NCBI GenBank assembly: GCA_947041165.1
Contig: CAMRCY010000008.1
Coordinates: 1-64,000 of the forward strand
Length of the DNA: 64,000 nt
Direction: 5' to 3'
Source of the DNA: an uncultured Deferribacteraceae bacterium
GTDB taxonomy: Bacteria > Chrysiogenota > Deferribacteres > Deferribacterales > Mucispirillaceae
Shown here: positions 38,335-47,942 of the stretch, piece after piece
How positions within the stretch are numbered: the first letter of the stretch is position 1
How the letters are laid out: every line of letters begins with the position of its first letter
Translations under genes and position numbers: made by a program
The notes under the pieces: model-generated
What the model was told of the DNA's origin: nothing
The model's input: only the letters and a program-made list of their open reading frames with translations
The model's database searches: none

Positions 38335-39335
38335 TAACTATTCTCTTTAGTTAGATTTTGATTGCTAAAAACAGCATCAACAAAATCTTCAGCGTTAAAC
38401 GGAATAATATCTTCAACCGACTCACCGATACAGATAAATTTTACAGGTATTTTAAGCTCGTTAATTATATTTATAACAACACCACCTTTTGCAGTGCCAT
38501 CAAGTTTTGTTACTATTAAACCAGTTAAACCGATTAACTCATTAAATGCTTTAGCTTGTGTTATCGCATTTTGTCCTGATGTTGCGTCTATTACTAATAA
38601 CTTTTCAGAGAAACCTACTCCACTATTTTTTGATGCAACTTTCTCCATCTTTAACAGTTCTTGCATAAGATTAACTTTGTTATGTAATCTTCCTGCTGTA
38701 TCAACAATTAAAACTTCATACCCTTCTTTCTCGACCCTTTCAACCGCTGTGTATACAACTGATGCAGGATCTACTCCTTCATCTTTTGTAACAATATCCA
38801 CACCGATGCGATCTGACCATATCGTTAACTGCTCAACAGCCGCCGCTCTAAAAGTATCCGCCGCTGCTATTAAAACTTTATAACCTGATGCTTTATAAAT
38901 ATTTGATAGTTTTGCGATCGTTGTCGTTTTGCCAACTCCGTTTACACCAACTACTAAAACTTGATACGGTATTTTAATACCTGCATCTTGCTCATCATCA
39001 ATTTTAATATCATTATCATTATCATCATCTGCTTTCACATTGATAATATCGACAATAACTTTTTTAATTGATGCAACTAATTGATCCACATCTTTAAGTT
39101 CGCCTCGTGATGATTCTGTTCTAACGCTTTCCAATATCGCATCAACCATTACGACACCGATATCTGCTGAAATCAACAGTTCTTCTATCTCTTCTAAAAG
39201 TTCTTCATCGATCTTTTTTCTACCTAAAAATATCGACGATATCCCACCATATATTTTTGATGATGTTTTAGATACAGATCTATTTAATACAACCTTCTTC
39301 TCTTCTTTTGATTTAAAAAAATTAAATAACCCCAC
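38334..39335 (-). CDS. ftsY: Signal recognition particle receptor FtsY
   Basis: 333 residues. A short charged N-terminus and N-domain helices, then the SRP GTPase: GVNGVGKTTTIAKLSNIYK, AADTFRAAAVEQLTIWSDR, VDTAGRLHNKVNLMQELLKM, TKLDGTAKGGVV and FICIGESVEDIIPFN. An acidic insert (DDDNDNDIKIDDEQD) sits between the N and G domains. I chose the GTG at 39335 (MGLFNFFKSK) since AGGAG is spaced for it; the GTG two codons earlier abuts that site. Confidence 0.95.
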   Translation of the reverse strand: MGLFNFFKSKEEKKVVLNRSVSKTSSKIYGGISSIFLGRKKIDEELLEEIEELLISADIGVVMVDAILESVRTESSRGELKDVDQLVASIKKVIVDIINVKADDDNDNDIKIDDEQDAGIKIPYQVLVVGVNGVGKTTTIAKLSNIYKASGYKVLIAAADTFRAAAVEQLTIWSDRIGVDIVTKDEGVDPASVVYTAVERVEKEGYEVLIVDTAGRLHNKVNLMQELLKMEKVASKNSGVGFSEKLLVIDATSGQNAITQAKAFNELIGLTGLIVTKLDGTAKGGVVINIINELKIPVKFICIGESVEDIIPFNAEDFVDAVFSNQNLTKENS

Positions 39336-39381
39336 ATGCACTCCTAATAAATTCTAACTTAATTCAATTTATTCAACACTT

Positions 39382-39714
39382 TTAACTTATACGATCGAAC
39401 GCTTCCATTGTTTCTTTGAACGCATCTTGCAACAGTGTAAATTTTTCATCAACTGCAATTAGATCTTCATTATATACAGCTTTCTCTACGTCATCTGCAA
39501 CATTATATAAACCATCTAAATATACTCTCTTGCAAAAACTTTTAATTCGTTCAAGCGATGTTAAAACCTGCTTATCATCTTTCACACTGATAGATAACTC
39601 TATCAACATTAGATCATCTTTTATGAGAATTATTGCATCTCTGATCTCTTCTTTTAATAATGCTTCATTATTTTCGTTCATCTTTAATGATATTTTAGCT
39701 ATGTCTATAAACAT
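39382..39714 (-). CDS. Small all-helical protein, HPt-like pattern without the His
   Basis: 110 residues, entirely helical by pattern, acidic. The segment SLERIKSFCKRVYLDGLYNVADDVEKAV followed by a long amphipathic helix resembles a phosphotransfer (HPt) four-helix bundle, but the phospho-accepting His is replaced (SFCKR where HxxKG is expected). AGGGG precedes the ATG. It lies 46 bp before ftsY in the same direction. The HPt comparison is weak; it may be unrelated. Confidence 0.55.
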   Translation of the reverse strand: MFIDIAKISLKMNENNEALLKEEIRDAIILIKDDLMLIELSISVKDDKQVLTSLERIKSFCKRVYLDGLYNVADDVEKAVYNEDLIAVDEKFTLLQDAFKETMEAFDRIS

Positions 39715-39979
39715 GGTCAGCCCCTATAGTAATATATTTCCCTGCACCATTATTTTAACATATTTTAATCTCAAACAACTATCATTAAACTGCCATCTAT
39801 TGCTTATCTCAACTATCTTAATCAAGTGTATCTGATAATAAAAAATGTTTCTATGTATAATACATCAACGTGCATTTGTAAAGATCTTATATCATACACA
39901 AAAATATTTTAAAGATTGATGTATTAGATTATATAAACTATAATTACTTTATGATAAGTGCTGAAGGAGTTTGAATAAA

Positions 39980-40777
39980 ATGAAGATGAAAGAGAAACTT
40001 GGTGAAACAATCGAGAAAAAATTTATATTTATAGCAATCGCAGTTGTTATATTAGGAGCGATACTTTTAAGTGTTGTGACTGTTACTACTGGAAATAAAG
40101 GTGTTGTTTTACGTTTTGGAAATGCAGTGAGCGTGCGTGATGCAGGGCTATCATTTAAGATACCTCTTATTGAAACTGTTAAAATGATGGAAGTTAGAGA
40201 ACAAAATACTCAACGAAGTTTTACTGTTTCAAGTAAAGATATACAAACAATTGACGTTGTGATAAATGTTCAGTTCTCTATCACTGGTGATGTTCTTGAA
40301 CTTTATAGAGATTTTGGAGTTGATTATAAAGCAAGATTAATAGAGCCTAGAGTTTCTGAAAGTGTGAACGCTGTTGTTTCAAGATATACGATCGAAGAAT
40401 TTATAGAGAAACGTGCGATCTTAGCACAAGAACTGTTGACTGAACTTAAACGTGATTTTTCAAGTTATGGAATTTCGGTATCTGCATCTTCTATAATAGA
40501 TCATGAATTTAGTGACGAATTTGATAAAAGTATTGAGTCTAAAAAGATAGCTGAACAAAATGCACTTAGAGCTAAAAATGATCTTGAAAGAGTTAAATAT
40601 GAAGCACAAGCCGAAGTTGAGAAATCACAAGGTATTGCTGAAGCCAATAGAATAGTTGAAACTTCTTTATCTGATAGACTTATTAGACAAAAAATGATCG
40701 ACAAATGGGACGGAAAACTTCCACTGTATCAAGGTGGTGGTAAAGACTCTATGATATTTAATATGTCTACAAAATAG
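39980..40777 (+). CDS. SPFH/prohibitin-family membrane protein
   Basis: 265 residues. A membrane helix (about 14-36), then the SPFH domain (VTTGNKGVVLRFGNAVSVRD, GLSFKIPLIETVKMMEVREQ, SSKDIQTIDVVINVQFSI) and a coiled coil rich in Ala, Glu and Lys (KKIAEQNALRAKNDLERVKY). Bacterial members form membrane-bound rings that modulate proteases such as FtsH or organise microdomains. I chose the ATG at 39980, with GAAGGAG at 39963-39969; the TTG at 39971 is too close. Monocistronic and followed by a strong terminator. Confidence 0.9.
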   Translation: MKMKEKLGETIEKKFIFIAIAVVILGAILLSVVTVTTGNKGVVLRFGNAVSVRDAGLSFKIPLIETVKMMEVREQNTQRSFTVSSKDIQTIDVVINVQFSITGDVLELYRDFGVDYKARLIEPRVSESVNAVVSRYTIEEFIEKRAILAQELLTELKRDFSSYGISVSASSIIDHEFSDEFDKSIESKKIAEQNALRAKNDLERVKYEAQAEVEKSQGIAEANRIVETSLSDRLIRQKMIDKWDGKLPLYQGGGKDSMIFNMSTK

Positions 40778-40962
40778 ATAGTTGATAATAATTTAAATAT
40801 CATAAGTTTTAGATCAGTAAATAGTTAGTTAAATTTAGATTGCATAAGTTTATGAATTGCTAAATGTTTATAGATTCTCAACTAACAATTAATTAGCACT
40901 AAGCTAGATGTAAAAACTAAGTTAGATGTACGTACGCAGTAACCAGTTACTTCAAATAATAA

Positions 40963-40992
40963 AAAGGCACTCTCAATATCGAGGGTGCCTTT
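40963..40992. terminator. Bidirectional terminator between SPFH gene and antiporter
   Basis: A 12-bp stem (AAAGGCACTCTC / GAGGGTGCCTTT, one G-T pair) around ATATC-type loop AATATC, with A-run before and T-run after. It serves the convergent transcripts. Confidence 0.9.
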
Positions 40993-41061
40993 AATAATTA
41001 TAAAAAGATAGTTTTTAAAATATATCTAAGCATTGTATCTTAAAACAATAACAACAAAATT

Positions 41062-42249
41062 CTATTCAACAGCTTCTACATCTTTACTATCAATAAGCAG
41101 TTTCGCAAGTAGTTTAAATATCCATGGATAAATAATCGCTGTGATTATAGCTGATAAAAGTATAGCTGATGATTGCTCTTCAGTTATAATATTTTTCTCC
41201 TTAAACACCTCTCCAATCGCAACTAAAATTGTTAACGGAAATGAAAGTGATGTTGCAACTAAAATAACTTTCCTGTTTTTTATATCTGTGAAAAATAGTA
41301 AAATTGAACCGATAAATTTTGTGACAAATATAAATACTGAAATTATAATCGCTAATATTAAAACATCTTTATCAAAAATATGTTTATAGTTAAATCCAGC
41401 TCCAACTGATATAAAAAATACTGGTATGAAAAATCCGTAGGCAACACCTGTTAATCGCTCTAAAATAGACTCTCTATCTGGGAAAACTAACGCTATAATC
41501 ATTCCACCGATAAATGCACCTATCACAAACTCTATCTTTAATATCACAGCTAAAGCTACAAAGAAAAATAGTATTAAAAAGTTTGCTCTAATTCCAGTTT
41601 CAGTAATATTTCCAACTTTTAAAAACATAGCTTGAAGTTCTGGAAACCACCATATTAAATATTTCAAACCTTTTAGAACAAGATAGATAACCACAAAAAA
41701 TATTACAATATAAAAAACATCGAATAACAGATCAATAGAAACACCTGATTCTGCAATCATAGAAAAGAGGGTTAATCCTAGTAGTGAAAAAATCTCTCCG
41801 ATCATACAAATAATCAACATACTCTGTCCGAGTGATGTTGACATCAGACCTGTTTCTTTTAACACTGAAAACTGTAAACCGATACCTGTTGTAAATAACA
41901 CAAGTACGAAAGCTCTATCAAGATTAAATATATTTACAATAAAAACACTTGCAAGAAAAATAGGTATATAGATACTAAAATATAGTATTATATCTTTCTT
42001 CGATATATCTCTAAACTTATTAAAATCAAGTTCTAGTCCTGCGATATACATAAGAAGTAAAAATCCGAACATAGAGAAATATTTTACAAGTGGCATAGTT
42101 TCATGTCCAGTTGTAATAATAAAAGCTAAACCCATTCCGTATAAGATTTCTCCAACTGCTGAAGGTAGCATTAACTTCTTACTTGTGAACGGAACAATAT
42201 ATGCACCAACTGCAATTAGTACCAATACTATGGCTTCTTTTTCACTCAT
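41062..42249 (-). CDS. CPA2-family cation:proton antiporter, membrane subunit
   Basis: 395 residues, 11-12 membrane helices. The family blocks are recognisable: LPSAVGEILYGMGLAF, MYIAGLELDFNKFRD, TTGIGLQFSVLKETGLMSTS, EFVIGAFIGGMIIALVFPDR and GFFIPVFFISVGAGFN. It has no soluble regulatory domain, but the gene immediately upstream (2 bp) encodes an RCK protein, so the pair may make a Kef-like regulated K+ or Na+/H+ exchanger. Ion specificity cannot be read from the sequence. Confidence 0.88.
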   Translation of the reverse strand: MSEKEAIVLVLIAVGAYIVPFTSKKLMLPSAVGEILYGMGLAFIITTGHETMPLVKYFSMFGFLLLMYIAGLELDFNKFRDISKKDIILYFSIYIPIFLASVFIVNIFNLDRAFVLVLFTTGIGLQFSVLKETGLMSTSLGQSMLIICMIGEIFSLLGLTLFSMIAESGVSIDLLFDVFYIVIFFVVIYLVLKGLKYLIWWFPELQAMFLKVGNITETGIRANFLILFFFVALAVILKIEFVIGAFIGGMIIALVFPDRESILERLTGVAYGFFIPVFFISVGAGFNYKHIFDKDVLILAIIISVFIFVTKFIGSILLFFTDIKNRKVILVATSLSFPLTILVAIGEVFKEKNIITEEQSSAILLSAIITAIIYPWIFKLLAKLLIDSKDVEAVE

Positions 42250-42251
42250 AA

Positions 42252-43664
42252 TTAATACTCAGATGGCAAAACAAGTACCGACACTCTTGATTTTGCAGCA
42301 AGATAGTAAGGCACATGAGCCGAAAACAATGATATATTTTCATTAGAGTTAGATGATATAATTAAAAGAGTGCTTATATTTGCATCAATTGATTTTAAAC
42401 TCTCTCTCACAGGATTACCTTTTAATACATCAAATTTTAATTTTAGATTTGTAACACTTTCAAAGTTTGATATTATATCGTTAATCATCTGTAGATTTTC
42501 TTCATCAACTTGGCTCATCAACTCATCTGGACGAGTAACAAATATATATCTAAGTTTTATAGATAAAAATGATGCAAGTTCAGAACTTGTTTCAAGTAAT
42601 CTATCTGGATCGCTACCGTTTAAAGATACAACAATCTCTTCATAAGGAGATTTACCTCTTGTTAATAAAATCGGAACTTTACTATATCTAAATAAGTATC
42701 TTATTTTTAAATCAAAGACATTAAATTTATCTTTAACAGGTGTAACGATTATCCCAACATCTTTAGCGTTAACAATTTCTTTATATGATTTTATATCTAA
42801 ACTGTAGCCACCATTTGCACCACGGCAAAGAGATTTAACATCTGCTTTCTTTAACTCTAACTCTTCACACTTACCGTAAACGACAAGCTTTTTAGTTTTT
42901 ATCATACTCTCAAAAAATGATATTTCATCGATATATTTTTCCTCAAGATCATCAACCAACACTGCACAGTTTGATCCATATTCAAGAGGAAACTCATACA
43001 TACCAGTCGTTAAATTTTGGACGATGTTGGCAACAGCTTTAGGCTCTCCAACGATCACTATTCTGTCACCGATCTCTAACATAAAATCATTATCAGGAAA
43101 AATTATCTGACTATCACGATAAGCTACAACTACTTTCCATCTTGATGATTTAAAATGTGTTAACTTACGATGTATCATATGAGATCTACGGATTATAAGG
43201 ACTTCAACTATCTCACCCTCACCTAAACCGATGTTTAATGGCCTGATATAGTTTTTATCTATTATCCCTGTTATCAACTCTATATTGATATCAAGAGGAT
43301 TAATAATTTTAACATTAAATTTTCCTAACTCTTCTAGATTATCTGTTCGTTTATATAATAGAACAAGTATAGGTATCTGAAGTTTCATCTCATCTCTAGT
43401 AATTCTCAACACTTCATGAAGCATATCATAATCTTGTATTGAAAGTATTATATGAGAGATCATCGGCAGGTTTAATTTCTTCCACGTTGGAATACTTGTG
43501 AGATCACCTTTCAAAACTTCAAGATTACTCATCTCGTTTTTATAACTATTGAGTAACTCTTGCTCTGTATCGACAACGATACATTTTCTATCCATGCTCA
43601 CAGCTGACAGAAGCTTATGTTGGAAAAAGCCTGTGCCATGTATTAATACTTTTTTAGTATCCAT
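42252..43664 (-). CDS. RCK (TrkA-N/TrkA-C) regulator with C-terminal Usp-like domain
   Basis: 470 residues. The N-terminal nucleotide-binding fold (KKVLIHGTGFFQHKLLSAVS, then CIVVDTEQELLNSYKNEMSN and LKGDLTS) is TrkA-N-like, and an RCK_C module follows (GLGEGEIVEVLIIRRSHMIH, DFMLEIGDRIVIVGEPKAV). The last 150 residues resemble a UspA-like domain (PILLTRGKSPYEEIVVSLNG, then LLIISSNSNENISLFSAHV). GAAGGGG precedes the ATG. It gates or senses for the antiporter encoded 2 bp downstream, by inference from gene order. Confidence 0.8.
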   Translation of the reverse strand: MDTKKVLIHGTGFFQHKLLSAVSMDRKCIVVDTEQELLNSYKNEMSNLEVLKGDLTSIPTWKKLNLPMISHIILSIQDYDMLHEVLRITRDEMKLQIPILVLLYKRTDNLEELGKFNVKIINPLDINIELITGIIDKNYIRPLNIGLGEGEIVEVLIIRRSHMIHRKLTHFKSSRWKVVVAYRDSQIIFPDNDFMLEIGDRIVIVGEPKAVANIVQNLTTGMYEFPLEYGSNCAVLVDDLEEKYIDEISFFESMIKTKKLVVYGKCEELELKKADVKSLCRGANGGYSLDIKSYKEIVNAKDVGIIVTPVKDKFNVFDLKIRYLFRYSKVPILLTRGKSPYEEIVVSLNGSDPDRLLETSSELASFLSIKLRYIFVTRPDELMSQVDEENLQMINDIISNFESVTNLKLKFDVLKGNPVRESLKSIDANISTLLIISSNSNENISLFSAHVPYYLAAKSRVSVLVLPSEY

Positions 43665-43700
43665 TTAACCCCTTCATTCAGATAGCTTTCTTGATTTATT

Positions 43701-45365
43701 TTATTTATTTAACTCTTCTAATATACGAGAAACCTCAGGAAGTAATTGTTTCTTTCTTGACAGTATCCCAGGAAGTGAATATACACAATCTTCTATCTTA
43801 CTATATTTAAATAATCTCTCAGCCGCAGCGTATGGAGAGATAATTAACTCACTAACTTCTGTTGTAATATCAGTGATAAGCAACATAGACCAATCAAGTT
43901 TATTCTCTTTATTTAAGCCCTCAAGCTCTGTGTGTATTTTAGATCTAAGAGCTGGCAATTCTTGCAGTGTAACAGTTTCAACTTGTGATATGCCTATGCG
44001 TCTGTTGAACTCGTCAAACACTTTAAAATCTCCACGAACTACATCTCTCATATCTCTATGTGATAATGAGTCTGTTGCTGAAAAAATATCTGTACCATAC
44101 TGTTTAATATCTAGTCCAGTTATTTTAGCTAAATCATTTGCTATATCTATATCATCTTTTGTTGTTGTAGGCGATCTTAATATTACGGTGTCACTTAAAA
44201 CTCCACCTAGTAGAAGTCTTGCCATATTTTTAGGAATAGCAATGTCGTGCGATTTAAAAAGCTGATACACAAGTGTGCATGTGCTACCGACTGGTTTTGC
44301 ATAAAATGTAACTGGAGATGTCGTTTTAATTGTTCCAAGTCTGTGATGATCTACGATTTCAACAATATCTGCAACTTCTGCTCCATCAACTGCTTGAGTG
44401 ATCTCGTTATGATCCATCAATATCAATCTCTGTTTTCTCTTCTTCAATATATCAGTGCCTGTAACTATTCCTACAAGTTTATTATCCTCAACAACTGGTA
44501 AAGCTTTTATATTAACTTCACTAATCATTTCAGCAGCTTTCTCTAGATAATCATTTAGACGTATCGTTTTCGGTTTATCACCTTTAACGATCTTATTAAC
44601 TGGTGTTGCCATCTCGATACATCTAATAGTTTGAGCAGAATCAAATGGCGATGCAAATACCCAACCTTTAAAATTGCTAGCTGAAAATAGATCCATCGAC
44701 TCTTTATCCATACCCACAATAATTATCGCTGGAAAATCCATCTTAAAAACATCATCTAAAATATTCTGTCTACTACCTGTTACTAATATCGTCTTCGATA
44801 TATCAATTTTATTATCAATTAAATAACTATGGAAAGATTCATAAGCCATCGTTGTAACGACTATTGATGCATCAAACTCTTCTAACTCACCAACATTTAA
44901 AATCTCTGCCCTAAGCGATCTTCTTAATGTGTCATACCTTAATGGAAAGAGTGGTTTTTTATTTCTGTCATCTCTTATGAAAATATCTGTTAGATCGTGA
45001 ACTCCAACCATATTAACGAAATTTTCATCATCATCTAACACAGGAACAAAACGTATCGAATTATCTTGAATATGTTTTAAAATTAATGATATCGGATCAC
45101 TCATCTTCACATTGACAAGATTTTTCGTCATACTATCTTTAACCTTAGGATAGATATCTTTTATGAATTCTGGCAAACCAACCTTTGCACTATCAAATAT
45201 AAACTTAGTCTGATCTGAAACATGTCCACATCGCATAGGGATATAGTTAAACGTATCATCAACAATATTTTTAAGATACGCATAACAAACAGCCGATGCA
45301 ACGGAATCGGTATCTGGGTTTTTGTGTCCAGATATATATATCGTTTCTTTATCACTCTTACTCAT
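43701..45365 (-). CDS. Family II inorganic pyrophosphatase with CBS-DRTGG insert
   Basis: 554 residues. The DHH-type metal site is HKNPDTDSV (His14, Asp18, Asp20), with EIVDHHRLG and the DHHA2 region RLLLGGVLSDTVILRSPTTT. Between the first and second catalytic blocks lies a regulatory insert: two CBS motifs (MSDPISLILKHIQDNSIRFV and INIKALPVVEDNKLVGIVTG-type, here VNIKALPVVEDNKLVGIVTG) flanking a DRTGG domain. In characterised CBS-PPases, adenine nucleotides bind CBS and diadenosine polyphosphates activate via DRTGG. The enzyme hydrolyses PPi from biosynthesis. Confidence 0.92.
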   Translation of the reverse strand: MSKSDKETIYISGHKNPDTDSVASAVCYAYLKNIVDDTFNYIPMRCGHVSDQTKFIFDSAKVGLPEFIKDIYPKVKDSMTKNLVNVKMSDPISLILKHIQDNSIRFVPVLDDDENFVNMVGVHDLTDIFIRDDRNKKPLFPLRYDTLRRSLRAEILNVGELEEFDASIVVTTMAYESFHSYLIDNKIDISKTILVTGSRQNILDDVFKMDFPAIIIVGMDKESMDLFSASNFKGWVFASPFDSAQTIRCIEMATPVNKIVKGDKPKTIRLNDYLEKAAEMISEVNIKALPVVEDNKLVGIVTGTDILKKRKQRLILMDHNEITQAVDGAEVADIVEIVDHHRLGTIKTTSPVTFYAKPVGSTCTLVYQLFKSHDIAIPKNMARLLLGGVLSDTVILRSPTTTKDDIDIANDLAKITGLDIKQYGTDIFSATDSLSHRDMRDVVRGDFKVFDEFNRRIGISQVETVTLQELPALRSKIHTELEGLNKENKLDWSMLLITDITTEVSELIISPYAAAERLFKYSKIEDCVYSLPGILSRKKQLLPEVSRILEELNK

Positions 45366-45449
45366 TAATTACCCCAACAAACAACACAGCATTCTACTTT
45401 ATTGTACTCTAATTTTATTCTATACTACAAATCTATAACCTATAAAATT

Positions 45450-45956
45450 CTACTCTGAAGGGTTGTTGCCCATCTCTGCAAAAACTTCAAGGTATCTTTC
45501 TGAAACCATTCCTGGAACCATTTCAAGTAAATTTCCTTCTTTATCATATATAAATGTTTCTGGTACTTTACGCACTCTCATCTCATCTTGAAGAAGATCT
45601 GATGCTATAAATGTAGGGAAATCTAAACCAAAATTATTGATAAAATCCATTGCTGCATTTTTATTCGTATCTATAGTGTATCCAACAATTACGAAATTTT
45701 TATCTTTATACTTGTTATATACTCTAAGTAGATCAGGAGCTTCCGCTCTGCAAGGTGGACACCATGATGCAAAATAATTAACAACTAATATCTTACCTTT
45801 ATACTGCTCTTTCAATTGATAAAAATCAAGAGGGTCATGCACCTCAAGATCTGTAACTATCGGTTCGCCTTGATAAACTGCTCTACGTTTGCACGATACT
45901 ACAAATACCATAGATATAACAACTAATACTAATACACTTTTTAAATTTAATCTCAT
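45450..45956 (-). CDS. TlpA/ResA-like thiol-disulfide oxidoreductase, lipoprotein
   Basis: 168 residues. A lipobox VVSC with Cys22 implies membrane lipidation after signal removal. The thioredoxin fold has the active site WCPPC (Cys66, Cys69), with VNYFASWCPPCRAEAPDLLR and the cis-Pro region VRKVPETFIYD. Such proteins reduce disulfides outside the cytoplasm, for instance during cytochrome c maturation. The ATG overlaps the stop of the HD gene (ATGA). Confidence 0.92.
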   Translation of the reverse strand: MRLNLKSVLVLVVISMVFVVSCKRRAVYQGEPIVTDLEVHDPLDFYQLKEQYKGKILVVNYFASWCPPCRAEAPDLLRVYNKYKDKNFVIVGYTIDTNKNAAMDFINNFGLDFPTFIASDLLQDEMRVRKVPETFIYDKEGNLLEMVPGMVSERYLEVFAEMGNNPSE

Positions 45957-46555
45957 TTTTTAACTCCGTTAGTGAGCAGCTCACAATCTCCTATCATTGA
46001 TGGCAGGATATCGCTTATAAAATATTTAGAAGAGATATTATCTATCGCTATAATCTTATCTAGTATTGTATAATATTTTGCAAGAAATGGATCTTTGTTT
46101 GCAAGTTTAATCTCTAAAACACATTCCAGTAGTGCGTCAATATTATCAGCAGCAGATAAAATCATACCTTCTAAGCTATCATCTTTACCGTCAAATATAG
46201 CTTCTCGATACAGCTCTCTATAATGAGGCTCTATACTTGCAAGTAGTTCATCTTCAACTAATTTTCTCTCAACATCTTCTAATGTTTCTTTAACGCTTTT
46301 ATTAATATTCTTAGTAGTAGATATAACATCTCCCATCACAGCCTCAGGAAGATCATGATTTAATGCCTTTCTATATAAGACTTTCCAGTTCACAACATTC
46401 CCGTTACTCTCTTCAATAAAACCTAAAAGTTGTGCAAGCTGTGCTACTAAAAAAGAGTGTTCTGCAACTGATGCTCTTTGATGTAAAAACTCATTTGCCC
46501 ATCTGCCTATGTTATTCAGTTTACGAGCATTTATTATTATTCCGCCAAGTCCCAT
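45953..46555 (-). CDS. HD-domain hydrolase, YfbR/HDDC2-like nucleotidase
   Basis: 200 residues. Metal ligands lie in RASVAEHSFLVAQL (His33), NHDLPEAVMGDV (His67, Asp68) and AADNIDALLE, the layout of YfbR-type 5'-deoxynucleotidases, which degrade dNMPs. Substrate inferred from the family. AGGTG stands before the ATG. It is translationally coupled to the thioredoxin gene, with no obvious functional link. Confidence 0.82.
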   Translation of the reverse strand: MGLGGIIINARKLNNIGRWANEFLHQRASVAEHSFLVAQLAQLLGFIEESNGNVVNWKVLYRKALNHDLPEAVMGDVISTTKNINKSVKETLEDVERKLVEDELLASIEPHYRELYREAIFDGKDDSLEGMILSAADNIDALLECVLEIKLANKDPFLAKYYTILDKIIAIDNISSKYFISDILPSMIGDCELLTNGVKK

Positions 46556-46636
46556 TATTACACCTAATTATATATCTATTTTCTACTTGTTATAATACTT
46601 TTATAAATCAGACTAATTTAATATTTTTGAGCGTCT

Positions 46637-46664
46637 TTGTAAAGCCTAATAATTGTGATATAAT
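46637..46664 (+). promoter_or_regulatory. Putative sigma-70 promoter of the radical SAM gene
   Basis: TTGTAA (46637-46642), 16-bp spacer, TATAAT (46659-46664); about 100 bp before the ATG. Confidence 0.5.
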
Positions 46665-46771
46665 TAAACAAACCTCACAATCTATCAAATATTTTAAAAT
46701 TCTAATTGATATAAATCTCTCTTAACGATATCCTTATTAATAGAAAGCAATAAAATTAAAAGAGTTTTATA

Positions 46772-47773
46772 ATGAAAAAAGAGTTACAATATATTTTTGG
46801 CCCAATAAATTCATCTAGAATAGGAAGATCTTTAGGGATAGATGTCATACCTAAAAAAATCTGCTCACTCGATTGTATATACTGCGAAGTTGGTATAACT
46901 AAAAGCATATCTACAGAAATTAAACCATACTTTAAACCTGAAAATATTTTAGAAGAGTTTATGAGTATCTATCCTGAAGTAAAAGATAGTATCGACGCAA
47001 TCACAATCACTGGATCTGGTGAACCTACACTCAACTCATATCTAAATGATATATTAATTGGTATTCGTGAAATCGTGAAAGATGAGAAAGAGATTGCAAT
47101 ATTAACAAACACAACAACAATAGACAATAAAGATGTTTACAATACTCTACTAGATTTTGATATAGTAGTGCCATCGCTTGATGCTGTAACAAAAACTGCA
47201 TTCGAAAAGATTAATAAGCCAGCTAAAGAGATTAATATTAATGATATCATAAATCACCTAATAACCTTCTCTAACGAATACACAGGCAAACTATATCTTG
47301 AAGTTCTGCTTGCAAAAAATGTTAACGATCAGAAAGAAGATATCGACACCTTAATATCTGTAATTAAAAAAATCAACTATACAAGATTAGATATAGGAAC
47401 AATCACACGTCCACCATCATATTCGTTCGCCACACCGTTAACCGATATAGAACTTGATGATATTAAAGCATATATCGCTTCAAATGGAGTTTCATTCCTA
47501 AAAGATAGTACTGTTGATGATAATTCCAATAACAAAACTATAAGTTATCATAACCACTCATCAGTAAATAATGATAAAGATGTGATTATAGGAAAACTTA
47601 TTCCTATATTAAAAATGCGTCCAACTACGATTGAGGATATGATAAAAACATTGAAAATTGATAACAATACTGCTCAAGAAATTTTAGCACCATTTATACA
47701 ATCAGGTGAGATTATCACTAACGATTTTAATGGGGTATTATATTATCAGCATAAAGTTATAAAACAAGTTTAA
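46772..47773 (+). CDS. Radical SAM protein, COG0731-like
   Basis: 333 residues. CSLDCIYC (Cys31, 35, 38) follows IFGPINSSRIGRSLGIDVIP, the characteristic opening of the COG0731 (TYW1-related, UPF0026) group. ITGSGEPTLN and SLDAVTKTAFEKINKP are further matches. After about 260 a C-terminal region (PTTIEDMIKTLKIDNNTAQE) looks like a winged helix. The bacterial family has no settled function. AAGAG sits before the ATG. Confidence 0.82.
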   Translation: MKKELQYIFGPINSSRIGRSLGIDVIPKKICSLDCIYCEVGITKSISTEIKPYFKPENILEEFMSIYPEVKDSIDAITITGSGEPTLNSYLNDILIGIREIVKDEKEIAILTNTTTIDNKDVYNTLLDFDIVVPSLDAVTKTAFEKINKPAKEININDIINHLITFSNEYTGKLYLEVLLAKNVNDQKEDIDTLISVIKKINYTRLDIGTITRPPSYSFATPLTDIELDDIKAYIASNGVSFLKDSTVDDNSNNKTISYHNHSSVNNDKDVIIGKLIPILKMRPTTIEDMIKTLKIDNNTAQEILAPFIQSGEIITNDFNGVLYYQHKVIKQV

Positions 47774-47942
47774 GTGATTTATGTCATTTAATATAATGCA
47801 TAATGTTTAGTCGTAACAGTTATTAATTGAGCCATACAAAGCCACATATAAAGTTAAGTATAAATTATCTTGATATTGTCTTTTTTATATATAAATGATA
47901 TGCTAGCTTGCATTAAATTATTATAAATATAGGCTGATTAAA

